DNA from: Flavobacterium hibisci
GTDB lineage: Bacteria > Bacteroidota > Bacteroidia > Flavobacteriales > Flavobacteriaceae
Direction of reading: 5' to 3'
Assembly: GCF_020026925.1 (NCBI RefSeq)
Contig: NZ_JAIQDW010000006.1
Span: 1-64,000, forward strand
DNA length: 64,000 nucleotides
Both the position numbers and the translations under genes were made by a program. Positions 1-7,383 of the stretch are shown piece after piece; position 1 is the stretch's first letter, and the number at the start of each line of letters is the position of its first letter. The notes beneath the pieces were generated by a model. It was not told the origin of the DNA. It saw nothing but the letters and a program-made list of their open reading frames with translations, and ran no database searches.

Positions 1-203
1 ACATGTTGGCAACCGTAACATTGATAATTATATCCTGATTTTTGACATCCTTTTGTATGACCACATTTCATACAAATAAAGCCTTCTTTCCATTTTATTT
101 GTGCTAAATATGCTTTGCAAGCTTCATCATCCGGCAGTTCTTTTATAAAGTTTAGTATGCTTTGTCCTTGAAATACTTCCATAGTAGTTGATTTTAAAGG
201 CAT
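1..203 (-). CDS. IS1595-family transposase, N-terminal part, cut by window edge
   Basis: Reading the minus strand from an ATG at 203 gives 67 open codons that run off the window start. The sequence has an alpha-helical start (FIKELPDDEACKAYLAQIKW) and then a zinc ribbon with two CxxC pairs (CMKC and CYGC), which is the usual N-terminus of IS1595-type DDE transposases. The catalytic domain would lie outside the window. Upstream of its start, on the plus strand, lies a 5'-truncated DUF4209 frame, so this is probably one end of an inserted element. I could not fix the terminal inverted repeat. The family call rests on the zinc ribbon and its context only. Confidence 0.7.
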   Translation of the reverse strand, partial: MPLKSTTMEVFQGQSILNFIKELPDDEACKAYLAQIKWKEGFICMKCGHTKGCQKSGYNYQCYGCQH

Positions 204-224
204 AAATATACAGAAGCTAAATGA

Positions 225-899
225 TTAACTCAAAAAAATAATTCTAAGAGTTCTGGTTTTCCCTTATCTATTTTTTTTCAAGAATATAATAAAATTAATT
301 CTAAAGGAGCTGTTGTTGGAATTTCTTCTGAAGAAGAATTTTTAAATTATTTAGACAGAAACATGTTTCGAGAATTTATAATATCTTTTATAAACAAAAT
401 GAAATTTATTATGGACTGTGATAAATTTATTGAAAAAGATATTGTAATGAAGTTGTTGTTTGATTCTAATAGTAGATTTGTGCCAGAAAATAGAATCTAT
501 ATGTTTATGGAGGGAATTTATGCTGGTTTTTGCAATAATTATATTTTAGCGGCCCATATATTAATTCCTCAAATTGAAAATAGTTTTAAGTTTGTACTTG
601 AGCAAAACGATAAGTTCACAACAAGATATGCTGAAGATAAACAAAGTGATAATACTTTGGGAGCATTTTTAAATTCAGATAAAGGAGAAGGAATGCTCAA
701 AGATATTTGTAGTCAAAATTTATTCGAAGAGTTAAGTGATTTTTTAATAAATTCAAAAAGTACTAATTTTAGAAATGAATTGTGTCATGGATTAATGGAG
801 CCATTTTTAATTGAACATTATGGCAAATATTTATGGTGGTTATCTTTGAAAATGATAATTCAGACGGATAATTATTTTATATTTCCTAAAGAAGAATAA
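225..899 (+). pseudogene. DUF4209 protein, C-terminal remnant
   Basis: The frame is open from 225, after a TGA at 222-224, but the first ATG is at 363. The residues before that ATG (FFQEYNKINSKGAVVGISS and onward) read as continuous protein, so the 5' end appears lost rather than starting at 363. Near the C-terminus it carries RNELCHG, matching the RNxxxHG signature by which DUF4209 is defined; this is a HEPN-like helical motif. The function of the family is not known. The break lies next to the IS1595-type transposase start, so insertion of that element is the likely cause. If translated at all, the product would be 178 residues from 363. Confidence 0.65.
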
Positions 900-913
900 T
901 AAACAAAAAAACA

Positions 914-1810
914 ATGGACTTCAGGCTAAAAGTTTTCTACACCGTTGCACTCCGCCTTAATTTTACTAAAGCGGCAACAGAATTGTACATTACTCAGCCG
1001 GCCGTTTCCAAGCACATTCAGGAGCTCGAAGAAACTTATAAAACAAAGCTTTTTGAACGTAACGGTTCTAAAATAGCCTTGACTCCTGCAGGGAAAATCC
1101 TTTTAGAACATACCAAAAACATTTTCGAAATTTATCGCGAAATCGACTTTGATATGAGTTCGTTTCGTAACGAGCGTCAGGGATTACTGCGATTGGGTTC
1201 AAGCACCACCATTTCGCAATATATTATTTCACCTGTTTTAGCAAGATTCCACCAAAAACAACAGGATATTAAAGTCAACTTACTGAACGGAAACACGGAA
1301 CAGATTGAAAATGCCTTGATCAATAAAGAAATCGAAATCGGAATTGTAGAAGGACAGTCTAAAAACCAATCAATCAAATATGTTCCATTTATAAAAGACG
1401 AACTGGTTTTGGTTTGCAATACCCAAAATCCTTTGGTAAAACAAAATGAAATTTCGCTCGAAGATTTAAAATCCATGAAATTCATCACGCGCGAACGTGG
1501 TTCAGGAACACTTGAAGTTATAGAATATGCATTAAAACAAGTCGGTGTAAAATTAAGCAATTTACATATCGAAATGCAGTTAGGAAATACTGAAAGTATC
1601 AAATCATATTTGCTAAACTCAGATTGTTTTGCTTTTATGTCAATACACGCAGTAGGAAAAGAGCTTAAAAATAACGAATTGATTGTTTTAGATGTGGAAG
1701 GTTTATCTATCGAAAGATATTTTTACATTATTACATTATTAGGAAAATCCGATCCCTTATCGGAGCTGTTTATTCAAAATATTTCATCTCATTATAATCT
1801 GAAGTTATAG
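914..1810 (+). CDS. LysR-family transcriptional regulator
   Basis: This 298-residue protein has an N-terminal winged helix-turn-helix (about residues 3-60, with FTKAATELYITQPAVSKHI) and a C-terminal periplasmic-binding-protein-like effector domain (about 88-290), the standard LysR layout and length. It lies 75 bp upstream of a YeiH-type transporter on the same strand. In Escherichia coli the LysR regulator YeiE is also next to yeiH, so a role in controlling the transporter, perhaps in sulfur or cysteine metabolism, is a reasonable inference. The effector is unknown. The start follows the truncated DUF4209 gene by 14 bp. Confidence 0.9.
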   Translation: MDFRLKVFYTVALRLNFTKAATELYITQPAVSKHIQELEETYKTKLFERNGSKIALTPAGKILLEHTKNIFEIYREIDFDMSSFRNERQGLLRLGSSTTISQYIISPVLARFHQKQQDIKVNLLNGNTEQIENALINKEIEIGIVEGQSKNQSIKYVPFIKDELVLVCNTQNPLVKQNEISLEDLKSMKFITRERGSGTLEVIEYALKQVGVKLSNLHIEMQLGNTESIKSYLLNSDCFAFMSIHAVGKELKNNELIVLDVEGLSIERYFYIITLLGKSDPLSELFIQNISSHYNLKL

Positions 1811-1885
1811 CCGATTGTATTTTACGATTGGCTAATTCCATATAAAGAGCAGAACTTTGCAGGGTAAATATTAAGTTATCCTATT

Positions 1886-2851
1886 TTGAAAACACAACAA
1901 CATACAGCGTCCCATTTAGTAGAAGTTAATCTTTTTCTTCAGCAGCTTATTTTTGGAGCAGTGATCATTTTGTGCCTGTTTTCAATTATTTCACCGCCCA
2001 TTGCTTTATTATTAGGCGTTCTGATCGTAAATGTTTTTGGGAATCCGTTTATAGCATTCAATCATAGAGCTATTACTTTTTTATTACAGTTTTCCGTAGT
2101 TGGTCTAGGTTTCGGAATGAATGCTTCATCAGCGATTTCAGCAGGTAAGGAAGGTTTTTTACTGACTGTTTTGTCTATTTTCAGTACATTAATTTTCGGT
2201 ACATTTTTAGGAAAATGGCTTAAAACCGATAAAAAAACATCGCATTTAATTTCGTGCGGAACGGCAATCTGCGGCGGAAGTGCCATTGCAGCCATTTCGC
2301 CAACAATAAAATCAAATGAAAATCAGACTTCAATAGCTTTGGGTGTGATTTTTATTCTGAATTCGGTTGCCTTGTTTGTATTTCCGTTTATTGGGCATCA
2401 GCTTGATTTATCCCAGAAAGATTTTGGGTTATGGTGTGCTATTGCGATTCACGACACCAGTTCTGTAGTAGGTGCGGCCAATAAATACGGAGTCGAAGCT
2501 TTGCAGACTGCGACAACCGTAAAACTCGCAAGAGCATTATGGATTATTCCGATTTCAATTCTGACCGCTATTATTTTTAAAAATAAAAACTCAAAAATCA
2601 ATATACCGTATTTTATTGGATTATTTATTTTGGCGATGCTTTTAAATTCTTATGTGCCACAGATAGCTTTTTTTGCTCCAAGTATTACAGGAATTGCCAA
2701 AATCGGTTTAACCATAACTTTATTTTTGATCGGGGCGACTTTAAATAGTAATGCTTTGAAATCAGTAGGAGTAAGGCCTTTATTACAGGGAGTTTTCCTT
2801 TGGATATTTATTGCAGGTTTAGCTTTGGTGTCAATTTTATATCTTAATTAA
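1886..2851 (+). CDS. YeiH-family (UPF0324) membrane protein, putative sulfate exporter
   Basis: This 321-residue polytopic membrane protein of the conserved hypothetical 698 (PF03601) family has about ten hydrophobic segments and the conserved CGTAICGGSAIAA and HDTSSVVGAA stretches. The family is annotated as a putative sulfate export transporter, but the transported compound is not firmly established. The start is TTG at 1886: the frame closes at a TAA at 1865-1867 and there is no in-frame ATG until well inside the conserved region. It probably forms a unit with the LysR gene before it. It converges with the gene at 3034. Confidence 0.8.
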   Translation: MKTQQHTASHLVEVNLFLQQLIFGAVIILCLFSIISPPIALLLGVLIVNVFGNPFIAFNHRAITFLLQFSVVGLGFGMNASSAISAGKEGFLLTVLSIFSTLIFGTFLGKWLKTDKKTSHLISCGTAICGGSAIAAISPTIKSNENQTSIALGVIFILNSVALFVFPFIGHQLDLSQKDFGLWCAIAIHDTSSVVGAANKYGVEALQTATTVKLARALWIIPISILTAIIFKNKNSKINIPYFIGLFILAMLLNSYVPQIAFFAPSITGIAKIGLTITLFLIGATLNSNALKSVGVRPLLQGVFLWIFIAGLALVSILYLN

Positions 2852-2960
2852 CTTTAACACATAGAAAAACATAGCTTTTGTAAGTATATAAAAAAGACGT
2901 TTCACTTATTCAAAAAACACAGAGCTATGTGTTGAGAGAAATGTGTTTGTCTTTCATATC
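2852..2960. repeat. Intergenic repeat with inverted AACACATAG arms
   Basis: Between two convergent genes lies AACACATAG (2856-2864) followed about 70 nt later by its reverse complement CTATGTGTT (2935-2943). The wording (aacacatag, aaacatag, cacagagctatgtgtt) resembles small dispersed intergenic repeats common in Flavobacterium. It may fold in RNA from either gene. I see no T-tract terminator here. Confidence 0.45.
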
Positions 2961-3033
2961 CTTTTCAAAAGTAAAAAAATCTATTTCTTTTTTATGTGTT
3001 TAAATTAAACTTTTAAGGCAACATTCACTAAAT

Positions 3034-4002
3034 TTATCTAACATTAGAAAATTTCACAACAGGTTTACCAACAATCTTGTACCATTTACCGTCAAAAGAA
3101 AGGCGTTTTTCAATAGTAAAATTAAACTGTTTTTTAGTCTTAACCATTTCGCTCAATTCCTTTGGCATCTCTACTTCAAAATCATCCTCAGTTCCTTTCG
3201 CTTTTTTATAGAATCCCGTTGTTGTAATGGCAAAATCCCTAAAAAACTTTTTCTTGCCATCATTGACAACTTTGTATGTGCTGGACCATTCGGTACTCCC
3301 ATCAGCATTGTTTGAAAGTCTGTAATCTCCAACTTCCATCAATGTCTGGTATTTTCCATTAAAGCCAACAATAAGGTACAAATAGGCATTGTAAGGTCCG
3401 CCAGCGCCGCCATTGGAATGTATGAGCGAAAATGCATATTGATTTTCTCCAATTTCAACCAGTTTTAAAGCAGGAATGTGTGAGAAAGCACCAAATGCAG
3501 CAATTGCAGGTTGATACGACTTCATCTCCCAAAGATTCCCATTTTTTGCAAATTTAGCTAATCCTAAAAGTCCTCCGCTAAAACGTCCTGTCTGTGATCC
3601 ATCGGCATCATAAACGGAATGATTAAAAACCAGCATTTTGAATTGATTTCCTTTAGAGTCTGTATAATTAATAGTAGTGTCCAGTCGTGTTGCAACACCT
3701 TCTCTGTAAGGAAATAACGGGTCTTCTTCAACACCATTAACATCGGTGTAGGCTGTAGGTTTACAAGTACTGCATTTCCAGCTTATAAAAGTGTTGTAAG
3801 AAGATTTCTTATATAGCTTTCCTGGAAATAATTGCTGCATTGTTTTTATTCCATCTAAAGTTCCGGTTATTTTTAATGTTCTTTTAGGATTTAGAATCGT
3901 ATCACTAATGTTTTTTAATTGAACAACATCATCTTGTGCAGTACAAATAAAAGTGAATACTAAGAATAGAAATCCGGAATAAATAAGGCGCATATATTTC
4001 AA
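3034..4002 (-). CDS. Secreted protein of unknown function
   Basis: This 322-residue protein starts with a clear signal peptide (MKYMRLIYSGFLFLVFTFIC, then TAQDD), so it is exported to the periplasm or beyond. After it comes a CSTC pair near residue 57, then a beta-rich sequence with many aromatic and glycine residues. I do not recognise a family. It is convergent with the YeiH gene and divergent from the nuclease gene at 4176, and appears to be a single-gene unit. The start is chosen because it gives an intact signal peptide. Confidence 0.75.
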   Translation of the reverse strand: MKYMRLIYSGFLFLVFTFICTAQDDVVQLKNISDTILNPKRTLKITGTLDGIKTMQQLFPGKLYKKSSYNTFISWKCSTCKPTAYTDVNGVEEDPLFPYREGVATRLDTTINYTDSKGNQFKMLVFNHSVYDADGSQTGRFSGGLLGLAKFAKNGNLWEMKSYQPAIAAFGAFSHIPALKLVEIGENQYAFSLIHSNGGAGGPYNAYLYLIVGFNGKYQTLMEVGDYRLSNNADGSTEWSSTYKVVNDGKKKFFRDFAITTTGFYKKAKGTEDDFEVEMPKELSEMVKTKKQFNFTIEKRLSFDGKWYKIVGKPVVKFSNVR

Positions 4003-4127
4003 TTTTAAGGTAAAAGTAGTACAAACTTTTTGAAAATCTTTAAAACATAAATTTTATGCATACTTGGTGCTGAATTTTATCTAAAACTGAATATAATTAA
4101 ATTAACACAATATTAATTAGTATTCTT

Positions 4128-4156
4128 TTGAATTATCTTTAAATGAAATAAATTTG
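4128..4156 (+). promoter_or_regulatory. Promoter, TTG-N18-TAAATTTG
   Basis: TTG at 4128-4130 and TAAATTTG at 4149-4156 are 18 nt apart, matching the Bacteroidota -33/-7 consensus (TTG, TAnnTTTG). The nuclease gene starts 19 nt downstream. Confidence 0.7.
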
Positions 4157-4175
4157 CAGTTCAAATAAACTTCAA

Positions 4176-5177
4176 ATGAAAAACTTTAAAATGAAACCAA
4201 GACTAATTGCTTTTTTTGCAGTTATAATTGGATTTTTGACCTTATCATGGGGGATTGTAGGTCATGAACGCATCAATAAAGCTGCAGTTATGGCATTACC
4301 TCAGCAACTACAAGTCTTTTTTTACAATCATATCGATTTTATTACACAGGAGGCTTCTGTGCCGGATATTCGTAAATATGCTTTAAAGTACAAAGATGAA
4401 AACTCAAGACATTATATTGATTTGGAAAATTTCAAAATTTCTGTAGATAGTTTGCCTAAAACTTTAGAAGAAGCCAATAAAAAATACGATGCTAAATTCC
4501 TGAATGATAACGGAATTTTACCTTGGTATATCGAAGACATGATGACTAAATTGACAAAAGCATTCAAAGAAAAAAACAGGGCCGAAATCTTATTCCTGGC
4601 AGCCGATTTAGGCCATTACATTGGAGATGCACACATGCCTTTACATACTTCTGCCAACCATGACGGACAATTAAGTGATCAAAAAGGAATCCATTCACTT
4701 TGGGAGAGCAGACTGCCTGAACTGTTCGTGAAAAATTACAAATTAAATGTGCCCGAAGCCAAATATTACGAAGATGTTCACAAAGCAACCTGGGACATGA
4801 TCAGAGATACACATAGTCTGGTGCAGCCATTGCTGGCAGTTGACAAAAAACTAAGAACTTCAACTCCCGAAAATCAGGTTTTTGTTGTAGATGCTGAAGG
4901 GAAAATTGTAAAGAGCAAATACAATTCGGCTAAGTTCTCGGACGAATATGCTGCCAAACTGCACACAGAATTAAACGGAATGGTAGAAAACCAGATGAAA
5001 AAAGCCATTACAGCAACAGCAAGTTTTTGGTACACGGCCTGGGTAAATGCAGGAAAACCGGACTTAAGCGACTTAGATTCAAAAGAACTTACAAAACGCA
5101 ACAGTAAAGCGTTAAAAGAAGATTTAAAATTATTCCATAAAGGACAACTTTTCGGAATGCAGAATCAAAACGATTAA
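4176..5177 (+). CDS. S1/P1-type zinc nuclease (zinc-dependent phospholipase C fold)
   Basis: This is a 333-residue exported protein. The mature chain probably begins at Trp25, and in P1 nuclease the N-terminal Trp itself binds zinc. The other P1 zinc ligands can be followed: His30, Asp64, His79, then HYIGDAHMPLH giving His147, Asp151 and His157, and HSLWE (His173, Glu177), where P1 has HxxWD. The last ligand is thus Glu instead of Asp. Members cleave single-stranded nucleic acids or 3'-nucleotides, or phospholipids, in the periplasm or outside the cell; the substrate cannot be told here. It has its own promoter and a terminator behind it. Confidence 0.85.
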   Translation: MKNFKMKPRLIAFFAVIIGFLTLSWGIVGHERINKAAVMALPQQLQVFFYNHIDFITQEASVPDIRKYALKYKDENSRHYIDLENFKISVDSLPKTLEEANKKYDAKFLNDNGILPWYIEDMMTKLTKAFKEKNRAEILFLAADLGHYIGDAHMPLHTSANHDGQLSDQKGIHSLWESRLPELFVKNYKLNVPEAKYYEDVHKATWDMIRDTHSLVQPLLAVDKKLRTSTPENQVFVVDAEGKIVKSKYNSAKFSDEYAAKLHTELNGMVENQMKKAITATASFWYTAWVNAGKPDLSDLDSKELTKRNSKALKEDLKLFHKGQLFGMQNQND

Positions 5178-5198
5178 TAATCTTGTATAAAGAACAAT

Positions 5199-5232
5199 AA
5201 AGGCAGCTTTTATAGAGCTGCCTTTTGTTTTT
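5199..5232. terminator. Bidirectional terminator
   Basis: A 10-bp perfect stem (AAAGGCAGCT and AGCTGCCTTT) with a 7-nt loop is followed by TTGTTTTT. It sits between two convergent genes (nuclease and pectate lyase) and could serve both. Confidence 0.8.
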
Positions 5233-5249
5233 ACTATTTACTGAATATA

Positions 5250-6152
5250 TTAATACAGTCTTGTAAATAATCCTTTTTTGTTTCCTGATCCTCCACTGCC
5301 GGTAATTGTAATATGTCCAGTATTTCCGTTACCATCATAGCCCCAGGCTAAATTATTTGTTGCCGTATTATTTGTTACTGTATGCGCTACGTTTTGTCCT
5401 GCGCTTCCTAATTTAAAGCCATTTCCGTCTCCATTGCTTCCAAAGCCATTGTTACTGGCTGTACAGTTTTTTATTGTAACAGTATAAGGTTGACCATATA
5501 AATCCCATCCATCATCAGAGTTGTGGTTTGCAGTACATTTTTCAAACACATTATTTTTTCCTGCAGATAATTTGCAGGCAAAGCCATCTGCATTTTCTCC
5601 GGCATTTGCAGCATCGTAATTATCGTTTGATTTACAGGAAAGAATATAGTTATCATGTCCGCCATTGTAAATTTGCAAGCCTGAATCGCCGTTTGATAAT
5701 GTAGAAACATTATAAGCATAATTATATCCGCCAATTTGAAAAACCAGGCCGCAGTCCGGGGCGTTTTTAATTGTCATATTGGTAATGTTCCAATAGCTGC
5801 CATTCACTTTCACACCCCAGCTGCCAGAAGGTAGCCCGGAACAATTTAGGGTACCACCTGTAATACTGATTTTTGAACTTGAAGTACCGCTTTTAGCTAG
5901 TTCTAAAGTCTTTGTGAGGTTTATTGTTCCGCTAATTGTAATAACGTCTCCCGCAACCGCAGCAGCTACAGCAGATCGTAATGCACTTTCATTTGTAACT
6001 GTACTGTTTTTTGCTGTCAGGGATTTGGTTTGTGTTACAGTTTCCTGAGAATCTGTCGCCGCTTCGTTTTCTTTTACAGGAGTGTCATTTGTATCACAAG
6101 AAGCGAAAAGAATGATAGAACACATGATCAGTAACTTAAAATTTGTTTTCAT
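5250..6152 (-). CDS. PL9-type pectate lyase lipoprotein
   Basis: This is a 300-residue lipoprotein (lipobox FASC, Cys19, then DTND) with a right-handed beta-helix rich in Asn and Gly. Family PL9 is indicated by ENADGF with Asp189, NSDDGWD with Asp213, Asp214 and Asp217, and GNGFK with Lys247. The spacing of the four Asp matches the calcium-binding set 209/233/234/237 of Dickeya Pel9A, and Lys247 fits its catalytic Lys273, six residues nearer. It should cleave pectate by beta-elimination using calcium, anchored in the outer membrane. No other pectin gene lies next to it. Confidence 0.85.
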   Translation of the reverse strand: MKTNFKLLIMCSIILFASCDTNDTPVKENEAATDSQETVTQTKSLTAKNSTVTNESALRSAVAAAVAGDVITISGTINLTKTLELAKSGTSSSKISITGGTLNCSGLPSGSWGVKVNGSYWNITNMTIKNAPDCGLVFQIGGYNYAYNVSTLSNGDSGLQIYNGGHDNYILSCKSNDNYDAANAGENADGFACKLSAGKNNVFEKCTANHNSDDGWDLYGQPYTVTIKNCTASNNGFGSNGDGNGFKLGSAGQNVAHTVTNNTATNNLAWGYDGNGNTGHITITGSGGSGNKKGLFTRLY

Positions 6153-6550
6153 AAAATAAATTGGTTTGGTTAAAATGAGGTTATAAAACTGGATTTTTCC
6201 AGATACGTTAAATCATTTATTGTCAATTAAAGTTTGTTTTGTAAACTTAAATAAAAATTCAATATAAAATTACATTATATTTAAAAAATATTAAATTTAA
6301 TTGTGAATAATAAAATTTTTTGTAAAAAAAGTTGAATTAGTTCAATGTTTTGATTTTTTTTGAATCTTGAGCAAAATTCTTTTGAGGTTTAAGTTTAGAA
6401 AGATATAAGCACATCATTCCATTGCCATTTTGTGATGGGATGTATTAAGAGTAGTAAATAATGTTTGAATTGTAAAACAGAATATCTTAAGATATTGAAT
6501 AGCCGGTTTAAAATTTAAATCTTATAAAATAAGGTGTAAAATAGAACTAG
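6153..6550. other. AT-rich intergenic region, no gene seen
   Basis: This 398-nt stretch lies between the starts of the pectate lyase leader and the stop of the next minus-strand gene. It contains a short stem CTGGA-TTTT-TCCAG (6190-6203) in what would be the lyase leader, and a 16-bp perfect palindrome AATATCTTAAGATATT at 6481-6496. No open frame worth calling and no clear promoter match was found. Confidence 0.5.
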
Positions 6551-7183
6551 CTAATTAAGGCTCGGCGATCCAGGAATTTTAATATTTCTTTTATGCTTTT
6601 TTATAATAAGTAAATAGAAAGTAATGCCGCCCAGAACAATCAGTAAACCTATCTCCAGCTGTCCAAGACTATTGTTTCCGCTATGCATCGCATTAGCGCT
6701 TGCCAATTTTGCTTTTCCTTCCTTTACCTGAATTTCAGAAAGCTGATCCAGTGTTTTCAAAGCCTTGTCACATAACGGGACAATATGTTTCCAGTTTTTA
6801 TTCTGTACATCTTTATTAATCGCTGAGCAGGAAGCCAGAAAACTGTCAAAATGTATCCTTTCCTTTGGTGTCAGTACTGTTTTAAAATACAAATCATCAA
6901 TGGCGTGTATTATTTTCAAAGCATTTTTAATTTCTTCATTTTTGGTGACATCATTCAGGTTCTCTTTCTGAGCTTCTGCTTTTATATAATGAAGTTCATT
7001 TGCATACTGAAAAATATAATAAGCCACAACCAGCCTGTCATTATAAATCGTGTTAATGTTTTCGTTGACATTTTTAGAATTTCGAAGCGTATTAAAGTTG
7101 CTAAGCAGGATGATCAGCATAACAATCAGTAAAATAAAAGCGGCTTTTGTTTTGTTGCTGTATTTTTTTAAAATGTCTTTCAT
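6551..7183 (-). CDS. Membrane protein with four-helix-bundle sensor domain (MCP-like), no signalling domain
   Basis: This is a 210-residue protein with a transmembrane segment at about residues 12-30, a helical extracytoplasmic region of about 140 residues (LVVAYYIFQYANELHYIKAEAQ and on), and a second transmembrane segment near 177-197, ending in a short basic tail. This is the shape of the four-helix-bundle ligand-binding module of chemoreceptors and some kinases, but no HAMP, kinase or MCP signalling domain follows. Flavobacteria usually lack flagellar chemotaxis, so the role is unclear. A TATCTTTG -7 box lies at 7218-7211 on the minus strand. Confidence 0.6.
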   Translation of the reverse strand: MKDILKKYSNKTKAAFILLIVMLIILLSNFNTLRNSKNVNENINTIYNDRLVVAYYIFQYANELHYIKAEAQKENLNDVTKNEEIKNALKIIHAIDDLYFKTVLTPKERIHFDSFLASCSAINKDVQNKNWKHIVPLCDKALKTLDQLSEIQVKEGKAKLASANAMHSGNNSLGQLEIGLLIVLGGITFYLLIIKKHKRNIKIPGSPSLN

Positions 7184-7275
7184 CCTGTAGATTTATAATT
7201 GGCTTCTTATCAAAGATACATAAATCTAACGTTTTAGAATTGAATGATTTAAAATGTTAAGCAGAATGTTTTTAA

Positions 7276-7355
7276 GGAGCATTTTCGCGCTGTCCGCTAT
7301 ATCTTTACTGCCGAACCCCGGCAGCAAAGGATGCCGCTTCCATCACGGCTAGGGC
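7276..7355 (+). repeat. Dispersed hairpin repeat, copy A
   Basis: This copy begins GGAGC, then CGCTGTCCGCTATATCTTT, a hairpin (ACTGCCG / CGGCAG), AAAGGATGCCGCTTCCATC and GGCTAGGG. The same layout is found at 37916, 46005 (reverse) and 48215 with a different but still paired stem. Confidence 0.8.
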
Positions 7356-7383
7356 TTCAGGTTTCATAATACCAAAAGTCTTA

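Noticed and set aside
363..899. An intact 178-residue protein starting at 363
   Set aside because: The reading frame continues upstream to 225 with protein-like sequence and the DUF4209 motif is at the far end, so a truncated gene fits better.
1177..1602. A long minus-strand frame inside the LysR gene
   Set aside because: It is an overlap in the opposite frame of a clear LysR protein and has no recognisable features.
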